64,000 nucleotides of DNA from Firmicutes bacterium TM09-10 (GTDB lineage Bacteria; Bacillota; Clostridia; Lachnospirales; Lachnospiraceae): positions 1-64,000 of the forward strand of contig QUKC01000008.1 in assembly GCA_003481005.1 (NCBI GenBank), in the 5' to 3' direction. Shown piece by piece: positions 58,886-64,000 of the stretch (positions within the stretch are counted from its first letter, which is position 1; every line of letters begins with the position of its first letter). The notes under the pieces were generated by a model, which did no database searches, had not been told where the DNA came from, and saw nothing but the letters and a program-made list of their open reading frames with translations. Both the position numbers and the translations under genes were made by a program.

Positions 58886-59595
58886 TCGTTCGGATAGATC
58901 TGGCCATACATTTCATCGATGAAATGATCCAGATATTCCTCGTCCAGATTCAGGAAATTTTCGGAAATCAGCTGTTTCATAGCGGCTGACCGTTTAAAAT
59001 ATGCCGTTTCGTCGCTCTCTGTTTCAAGAACGGAAGCAGTCTGGTCGATCAGCTCACGATTCAGGCGTTCCTGACAGTATTTAACCAGCTCTTCCTTTAA
59101 CTGGCTCTCTGCTACCGCCTGCGTCGCATGTTTTTTGTAGGATTTGTAGGAACTTGCTCCCATCACGATAAATGCGATGAACATCGTTCCCATCACAAGA
59201 CAGGTCGCCACTTTGGAAAACAGCGTCAGGTGGACCGGAAGCAGATCGCATGCAAGTAAGCCCACGACAACGAGGCCGATAACACCTGCGGTCAGCAGCG
59301 TATAAGCGCCGGATTTGAAATTTTCCGCCTTGTCGGATGCACCCTCATAGACGCCGTGGTGGGTTTTATCGTGCAGCAGCTCCTTTCCCTCCGGCAGCGT
59401 CTCCTCCTGGGCTTCCTGTATTTCCTCTGTCTCAAATCCCGTATCATCCGGGAACGAAGCGGCAGCATCCCGGATGTATTCTGCCGCTTCCTCCGCTGCT
59501 GCCTGTTCCAGCGACTCTACAAGCGTAGAGCCGCAGTCGGAGCAGACGGTGTAGCCGTCCTGATATTCTGTTTTACAGTTTGGACACCAAGGCAT
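58882..59595 (-). CDS. zinc-ribbon membrane protein of unknown function
   Basis: A 237-residue protein. An N-terminal zinc ribbon with two CxxC pairs (C4, C7, C18, C21: W-C-P-N-C and V-C-S-D-C-G) is followed by an acidic region (about 25-90), two TM helices (about 98-118 and 125-147) and a C-terminal helical domain ending in [12 protein letters not shown]. Similar two-TM zinc-ribbon proteins are found beside rlmH in Lachnospiraceae as far as I recall; no function is known. AAGGAGG precedes the start. Confidence 0.8.
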   Translation of the reverse strand: MPWCPNCKTEYQDGYTVCSDCGSTLVESLEQAAAEEAAEYIRDAAASFPDDTGFETEEIQEAQEETLPEGKELLHDKTHHGVYEGASDKAENFKSGAYTLLTAGVIGLVVVGLLACDLLPVHLTLFSKVATCLVMGTMFIAFIVMGASSYKSYKKHATQAVAESQLKEELVKYCQERLNRELIDQTASVLETESDETAYFKRSAAMKQLISENFLNLDEEYLDHFIDEMYGQIYPNE

Positions 59596-59609
59596 AGGAC
59601 ACGTCCTCC

Positions 59610-60998
59610 TTATTTGCCGGACAGATATTCGTCAATTCCTTTTGCACCCGCTTTTCCGGCGCCCATCGCCAGAATAACGGTCGCTGCGCCGGTAACGGCA
59701 TCTCCGCCTGCAAACACAGCAGCCTTGCTGGTCTGACCATTTTCTTCGGAAGCGACGATACATTTGCGTTTGTTGGTTTCAAGACCTTCTGTTGTAGAAG
59801 AAATCAGCGGGTTCGGAGAGGTACCCAGAGCCATGATGACCGTATCCAATTCCAGGGTAAACTCAGAGCCGGGGATTTCTACCGGACGGCGTCTGCCGGA
59901 AGCATCGGGCTCGCCCAACTCCATGCGCACGCACTTCATGCCCTTTACCCAACCTTTTTCATCTTCCAGAATTTCGACCGGATTCGTCAGCAGATCAAAG
60001 ATAATGCCTTCCTGTTTTGCATGATGTACTTCTTCCACACGGGCGGGAAGCTCCTCTTCACTTCTGCGGTATACGATATGCACTTCCGCGCCGAGACGCA
60101 GCGCGGTTCTCGCAGCATCCATTGCAACGTTGCCGCCGCCGACAACTGCCACCTTTTTGCTCTCCATGATCGGAGTAGCAGAATCTGCCTGAAACGCTTT
60201 CATCAGGTTGCTTCTGGTCAGATATTCGTTTGCAGAAAATACACCGTTGGCATTCTCACCGGGGATGCCCATAAATTTAGGAAGACCTGCACCGGAGCCG
60301 ATAAAGACTGCAGAATACCCCTCTTCATTGAGCAGCTCGTCAATCGTAACAGATTTGCCGACGATGACGTTTGTCTCGATCTTTACGCCGAGGGACAGTA
60401 CGTTTTCGATTTCTTTCTTTACAACATTCTCTTTGGGAAGACGGAATTCCGGAATACCGTATACCAGTACACCGCCTGCCTCATGCAGCGCCTCGAAAAT
60501 GGTCACATCATAGCCCATCTTCGCCAGATCGCCTGCACAGGTCAGACCTGCAGGGCCGGAACCGATGACTGCTACCTTTTTTCCCTTCTTTTCGGCAGCG
60601 CCGACAGGACGGATGTTGTTTTCTCTTGCCCAGTCCGCTACGAAACGCTCCAGTTTGCCGATGGACACCGCTTCGCCCTTAATACCACGGATACATTTTC
60701 CTTCACACTGGCTTTCCTGCGGGCAGACACGACCGCAGACAGCGGGAAGTGCGCTGGATTCGCTGATAACCTGATAAGCAGCTGCAAAATCGCCCTCTTT
60801 TACCTTTTCCACGAAGCCGGGGATATTGATCGAAACCGGACATCCCTGTACGCAGTGCGCATTTTTACAGTTTAAGCAGCGCTGTGCTTCTGCTACTGCT
60901 TCATCGGCATTATAGCCAAGACATACTTCTTCGAAATTACATGCGCGTTCTTTTGCATCCTGCTCTCTGACCGGGACTTTTTTCATCATATCAGCCAT
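59610..60998 (-). CDS. GltA/NfnB-type NADPH flavoprotein
   Basis: A 462-residue flavoprotein annotated in relatives as NADPH-dependent glutamate synthase small subunit or as NfnB/SudA. N-terminal Fe-S cysteines occur in R-C-L-N-C-K-N-A-H-C-V-Q-G-C-P and G-R-V-C-P-Q-E-S-Q-C-E-G-K-C. The FAD motif is G-S-G-P-A-G-L-T-C-A-G (about 146-156) and the NAD(P) motif V-G-G-G-N-V-A-M-D-A-A. Because the partner gene upstream encodes an NfnA/SudB-type subunit, the pair more likely forms an electron-bifurcating NADH-dependent ferredoxin:NADP oxidoreductase than glutamate synthase; no large GltB subunit is present. Confidence 0.88.
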   Translation of the reverse strand: MADMMKKVPVREQDAKERACNFEEVCLGYNADEAVAEAQRCLNCKNAHCVQGCPVSINIPGFVEKVKEGDFAAAYQVISESSALPAVCGRVCPQESQCEGKCIRGIKGEAVSIGKLERFVADWARENNIRPVGAAEKKGKKVAVIGSGPAGLTCAGDLAKMGYDVTIFEALHEAGGVLVYGIPEFRLPKENVVKKEIENVLSLGVKIETNVIVGKSVTIDELLNEEGYSAVFIGSGAGLPKFMGIPGENANGVFSANEYLTRSNLMKAFQADSATPIMESKKVAVVGGGNVAMDAARTALRLGAEVHIVYRRSEEELPARVEEVHHAKQEGIIFDLLTNPVEILEDEKGWVKGMKCVRMELGEPDASGRRRPVEIPGSEFTLELDTVIMALGTSPNPLISSTTEGLETNKRKCIVASEENGQTSKAAVFAGGDAVTGAATVILAMGAGKAGAKGIDEYLSGK

Positions 60999-61897
60999 TA
61001 CTCTTCACCTCCGCACTGACCGCATCCGCCGTGATGCGTGTCTTTTTCCTTTGCAGCAAGATAAGCTCTGCCTTCCTGGGTCTTGTAGATCTGCTGACGC
61101 TGCATCGCTTCGTCAAAGTTTACCAGATGTCCGTCAAATTCCGGACCGTCTACGCAGGCAAATTTCACTTCGCCGCCTACAGTAACACGGCAGGCGCCGC
61201 ACATGCCGGTTCCGTCTACCATGATAGGGTTTAAGGAAACGATCGTCGGGATATTCAGCGCTTCTGTTGTCTTGCAGACAAATTTCATCATGATCATCGG
61301 ACCGATTGCAACGCAGAGGTCATAGTGCTTACCTTCCTGCTCTACCAGATCCTGAATGGTCTTTGTTACCATGCCGCTTCTTCCATAAGAGCCGTCATCG
61401 GTGGTCACATATAAATTTCCTGCAACCGCTTTCATCTCTTCCTCAAGGATCAGCAGCTCTTTCGTCTTTGCGCCTACGATAACGTCTGCTGCAACACCCT
61501 GCTCATGCAGCCATTTTACCTGCGGATAAACGGGTGCTGTGCCGACGCCGCCGGCAACGAACAGAATTTTCTTTGCAGCCAGGGCTTCCTTTGTTTCTTT
61601 TGTCAGCTCGGACGGACATCCCAGAGGGCCTGCCACATCGTGGAAGGCATCCCCGGCCTTTAAGGAGGTCATCAGATGGGTGCTGGCTCCCACCGGCTGG
61701 AATACAATCGTAATCGTTCCTTTTTCTCTGTTATAGTCGCAAATGGTCAGTGGAATTCTTTCACTGTCGGCATCTGTCCGCACAATCACAAACTGGCCGG
61801 GCATACAGGATTTTGCGATCCGTTCTGCTTTAACTTCCATCCAGTAAATGTTGGCAGTGAGTTTTTTCGTTTCTAAAATAGGATACATAAATCTCAC
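60998..61897 (-). CDS. NfnA/SudB-type FAD/NAD-binding iron-sulfur subunit
   Basis: A 299-residue ferredoxin-reductase-like protein. An N-terminal FAD barrel (about 1-100: F-V-I-V-R-T-D, then R-I-P-L-T-I-C-D) is followed by the NAD-binding domain (V-A-G-G-V-G-T-A-P-V-Y-P) and a C-terminal [2Fe-2S] site with M-C-G-A-C-R-V and a later cysteine in K-F-A-C-V-D-G-P. This is the architecture of PyrK-like and NfnA/SudB subunits. The stop overlaps the start of its partner gene by one base (TAATG). A palindrome (61903-61916) precedes its ribosome binding site. Confidence 0.9.
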   Translation of the reverse strand: MRFMYPILETKKLTANIYWMEVKAERIAKSCMPGQFVIVRTDADSERIPLTICDYNREKGTITIVFQPVGASTHLMTSLKAGDAFHDVAGPLGCPSELTKETKEALAAKKILFVAGGVGTAPVYPQVKWLHEQGVAADVIVGAKTKELLILEEEMKAVAGNLYVTTDDGSYGRSGMVTKTIQDLVEQEGKHYDLCVAIGPMIMMKFVCKTTEALNIPTIVSLNPIMVDGTGMCGACRVTVGGEVKFACVDGPEFDGHLVNFDEAMQRQQIYKTQEGRAYLAAKEKDTHHGGCGQCGGEE

Positions 61898-61902
61898 CTT
61901 TC

Positions 61903-61916
61903 TGTCCGATCGGACA
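61903..61916. promoter_or_regulatory. perfect 14-bp palindrome upstream of the nfnA-like gene
   Basis: TGTCCGATCGGACA is a perfect dyad just six bases upstream of the start codon region and touching the ribosome binding site AAAGGTGA. A repressor bound there would block initiation or elongation; the same dyad could fold as a short RNA hairpin. No regulator is identified. Confidence 0.45.
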
Positions 61917-61946
61917 ATATATTTTAAGAGTCTGCAGACAGTATCC

Positions 61947-63401
61947 TTATTCCTGTCCGTTTTCCGGCTGCTCTATTGCGTACAGCTTGAAACTCTTATC
62001 CTCCTGTTTCTCTGCCCGGTAGCATTCCCCGGACATATAGTTTACCACATAATCGTTTCCGGTCGCGTTGCTTTCTCCATCTAACTCGTGATATTCCCGA
62101 TAAAGATAATAATGATGATTGTTGATCGTGAGGGCATACTTAAAAGTATAGAGGTTACGGCCATCTCCATCCGGAACATCTCCCTGCAGGGAATTCACTA
62201 CTCCGGCATTTTTTAACGTCAAAAGCAGCTGGTTGGATGCCGCCTCCATGCTCAGGAGCGGATGCAGGTTCAACGTATAATTACACTCCGTTACGCTGCC
62301 TGTCACACCGTCCGGAGCAATTGTGACAAATTTAAAGGTGGAATATCCAACCGGGAGCCAAAATGGCTCTTCGTAGCGGGTCGATGATGCGGTCGGTTCT
62401 GTTTTATCCATTGTATAGTAAACGCTGCAGCCATCCGGTACATCCACCTCAATCCGTACGGGTTTACCGTAGTTTCCGGGAAGCGGCGTCACATAGGGTG
62501 CATCCGGCCTGCTGATATCTATGTAATAGTTTGCAGAAGAGATATCGCTGGCAATTCCGTAATGATTTACAAACAAAGCCTTTATCTCATAGCCTCCGTC
62601 CTTCAATGGAATTGGTGAAGTATAGACCTGACTGTTTTCATCCGGCACCGAGCCGTCTGTTGTAAAATAAATAGTTCCTGCCGCATTGCCAATCAGCTTT
62701 AAATTCTGCGCTTCCCGGTAAGTCCCGCTTTGAAGGTCGAATTCCGGCGGATTTGCCATATAATCTAAATACTGGCTCTGGATCTGGACATCCGGGCAAC
62801 TCTGCATCAGCGCATTGATCGCTGCATAGTCGTTTTGTTTTTCATAAATAGCGACACAACGACGATAGGCGTCTTCGCAGGAAGCATCCATATCGAGGAT
62901 CGTCAGGCAAAGCTCCTTTGCCTCTTCCAGCTTTCCTTCAAAATAGTAGCAGGAAGACAGCGCATTTAAGTATTCCACATTTCTGGGATCCTGTTCGACC
63001 AACAGCTCCAGAAGCTCCGCTGCAGAATCGTAGGATTTCTCCTTCATCTGCACAGTAGCCTTTTCATACCGATATTCCGGGGTATGATGCCAAAAAATCA
63101 GGCTCATGCCCGCGCAGAGAGCTGCTGCGGCAAAAAGGCCTGCAAACACCTTCCAGCGTTTTTTTCTGCGGTTTTTCATCGAAGGCTGCTTTTCCGGCAC
63201 AGCGCTTTGCCCTGCATCTGTCTCCGGTTTGCTATCCTCCGAAGCTTTCTCCGCGATCTGGGTTCCAACATCGGAAAGCGCTTTATGGAGGCTCGTTTCC
63301 AGCGCCGGATCAAACTCCGGGACGATCTGGATTTCCCTGCCGCAATGCTCACAGTACATCTGTCCTTCTTTCATGTCTGCGCCGCATCTGGGGCATTTCA
63401 T
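61947..63401 (-). CDS. zinc-ribbon, TPR and chitobiase-like domain membrane protein
   Basis: A 484-residue protein. An N-terminal zinc ribbon (C3, C6, C17, C20) and low-complexity linker precede one TM helix (about 85-106). Three or four TPR-like repeats follow (about 115-220), then two tandem immunoglobulin-like repeats of the chitobiase/beta-hexosaminidase C-terminal type ([12 protein letters not shown] and [12 protein letters not shown], about 240-390) and a C-terminal domain with no known fold. It resembles surface proteins that bind cell-wall or glycan material. No catalytic residues are seen and the function is unknown. It overlaps the folD stop by four bases. Confidence 0.8.
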   Translation of the reverse strand: MKCPRCGADMKEGQMYCEHCGREIQIVPEFDPALETSLHKALSDVGTQIAEKASEDSKPETDAGQSAVPEKQPSMKNRRKKRWKVFAGLFAAAALCAGMSLIFWHHTPEYRYEKATVQMKEKSYDSAAELLELLVEQDPRNVEYLNALSSCYYFEGKLEEAKELCLTILDMDASCEDAYRRCVAIYEKQNDYAAINALMQSCPDVQIQSQYLDYMANPPEFDLQSGTYREAQNLKLIGNAAGTIYFTTDGSVPDENSQVYTSPIPLKDGGYEIKALFVNHYGIASDISSANYYIDISRPDAPYVTPLPGNYGKPVRIEVDVPDGCSVYYTMDKTEPTASSTRYEEPFWLPVGYSTFKFVTIAPDGVTGSVTECNYTLNLHPLLSMEAASNQLLLTLKNAGVVNSLQGDVPDGDGRNLYTFKYALTINNHHYYLYREYHELDGESNATGNDYVVNYMSGECYRAEKQEDKSFKLYAIEQPENGQE

Positions 63402-64000
63402 AGGCGTCTTCTCCTGCTTTCAATACAATTTTTCATCAGCATGGCGATCGTCATAGGGCCGACGCCGCCAGGAACCGGCGTGATGGCAGAAGCGACCGGG
63501 AATACGCTTTCATAGTCTACATCGCCGCAGAGATGGTTTGCTTCGTCTCTGTGAATGCCGACATCGATCACGGCTGCGCCGGGCTTGACATATTCCGCAT
63601 CAATCATCTGCCGTTTGCCGATCGCAACGACAAGGATATCCGCACGCTTTGTCACCTCTTTCAAATTTACCGTATGGGAATGTGCGATTGTGACGGTTCC
63701 GTTTTCTGCAAGCAACAGCTGTGCGATCGGTTTACCGACGATATTGCTTCTGCCGATCACAACGCACTCTTTTCCGTCGATCCGGATATCAGAGCGCTTT
63801 AACAGCTCAATGATGCCCGCCGGAGTGCCGGGGACAAAGCCCTCTTCCCCGCAGCTCAATGCGCCGACATTGTAAGGATGGAAGCCGTCGACGTCCTTTG
63901 CAGGGTCGATGGCATTTAAAACATCTTTTTCATTGATATGTCCGGGCAGGGGAAGCTGCACCAAAATGCCGTCCACGTCCTCCCGGGCGTTCAATTCCTG
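63398..64000 (-). CDS. folD: FolD, methylene-THF dehydrogenase/cyclohydrolase (N terminus off window)
   Basis: The C-terminal about 200 residues of FolD, which interconverts 5,10-methylene-THF, 5,10-methenyl-THF and 10-formyl-THF. Visible are [24 protein letters not shown], the NADP-binding [11 protein letters not shown] and the C-terminal [10 protein letters not shown] family motif. The gene continues past base 64000, so the start and catalytic lysine are outside the window. It links functionally to the 5-FTHF cyclo-ligase at 48123. Confidence 0.96.
   Translation of the reverse strand, partial: QELNAREDVDGILVQLPLPGHINEKDVLNAIDPAKDVDGFHPYNVGALSCGEEGFVPGTPAGIIELLKRSDIRIDGKECVVIGRSNIVGKPIAQLLLAENGTVTIAHSHTVNLKEVTKRADILVVAIGKRQMIDAEYVKPGAAVIDVGIHRDEANHLCGDVDYESVFPVASAITPVPGGVGPMTIAMLMKNCIESRRRRL

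Noticed and set aside
60021..60875. 284-codon + strand ORF opposite the GltA-type gene
   Set aside because: It is antisense to a clearly functional flavoprotein with intact motifs and has no recognisable product.
1..64000. CRISPR array, rRNA or tRNA genes
   Set aside because: No regularly spaced repeats of 25-37 bases with unique spacers and no rRNA-like or cloverleaf tRNA sequence were noticed in the window.

Overview
The window looks like chromosome from a spore-forming, Gram-positive anaerobe of the class Clostridia, most likely the family Lachnospiraceae. The reasons are gene content and order (rplU-prp-rpmA-obg-yhbY-nadD-yqeK-rsfS; mreBCD-PBP2-minCDE-rodA; yqfC-yqfD-phoH-ybeY), an N-terminally extended ribosomal protein L27 beside its Prp protease, a lexA/yneA-type SOS divergon with Bacillus-type LexA boxes, sporulation-associated genes (yqfC, yqfD, a BofC-like protein) and strong AGGAGG-type ribosome binding sites. 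Taxonomy is inferred from these features only; no rRNA or tRNA gene was seen.

Layout. 1-2200: an AT-rich, probably acquired edge with a four-TM membrane protein, a GNAT acetyltransferase and a cluster of small dyads and direct repeats. 2241-5025: AI-2E family permease and a DUF2130 coiled-coil protein. 5150-7019 (+ strand): TtcA-like tRNA thiolase and a XerS-like tyrosine recombinase, closed by a bidirectional terminator. 7117-10330: two-component system. 10582-11800: divergent yneA-like and lexA genes. 11853-13707: accessory cassette with a BspA-like repeat remnant, an XRE regulator, three little-known small genes and a structured intergenic RNA; its last ORF carries an intrinsic terminator inside the reading frame. 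From 13890 to the right end every gene is on the - strand and almost all are housekeeping.

The - strand housekeeping block reads, from its upstream (right) end: folD, a zinc-ribbon/TPR protein, the NfnAB/GltA-type flavoprotein pair, rlmH, yqfC-yqfD-phoH-ybeY, a MOP-superfamily flippase, a BofC-like protein, two FAD proteins, proB...proA with DUF896 and 5-FTHF cyclo-ligase between them, pepT-miaB-MATE, mutS-mutL-miaA-MGL-like, radC-mreBCD-PBP2-minCDE-rodA-mgsA-dac, a P-loop protein, HlyD-like/ylmE/sepF, aroB-lspA-rluD, and the rplU-to-rsfS ribosome set. Genes overlap by 1-30 nt or sit a few bases apart, so long polycistronic units are likely. The cell-shape operon joins elongation (MreBCD, PBP2, RodA), division-site placement (MinCDE) and peptidoglycan trimming (D,D-carboxypeptidase); the rplU-rpmA-obg-rsfS group covers 50S assembly, checking and silencing.

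The most promising unusual item is the small basic ORF at 13465-13707. A strong intrinsic terminator (13622-13667) lies upstream of its stop codon, so most transcripts should be non-stop. That is the regulatory logic known for the alternative ribosome-rescue factors ArfA and BrfA. Other points worth a second look are a sigma-E-like promoter placed so that yqfC may be leaderless, a MITE-like inverted repeat between mutS and the MATE gene, related short repeats downstream of several operons, and the dyad-rich AT-rich left edge.
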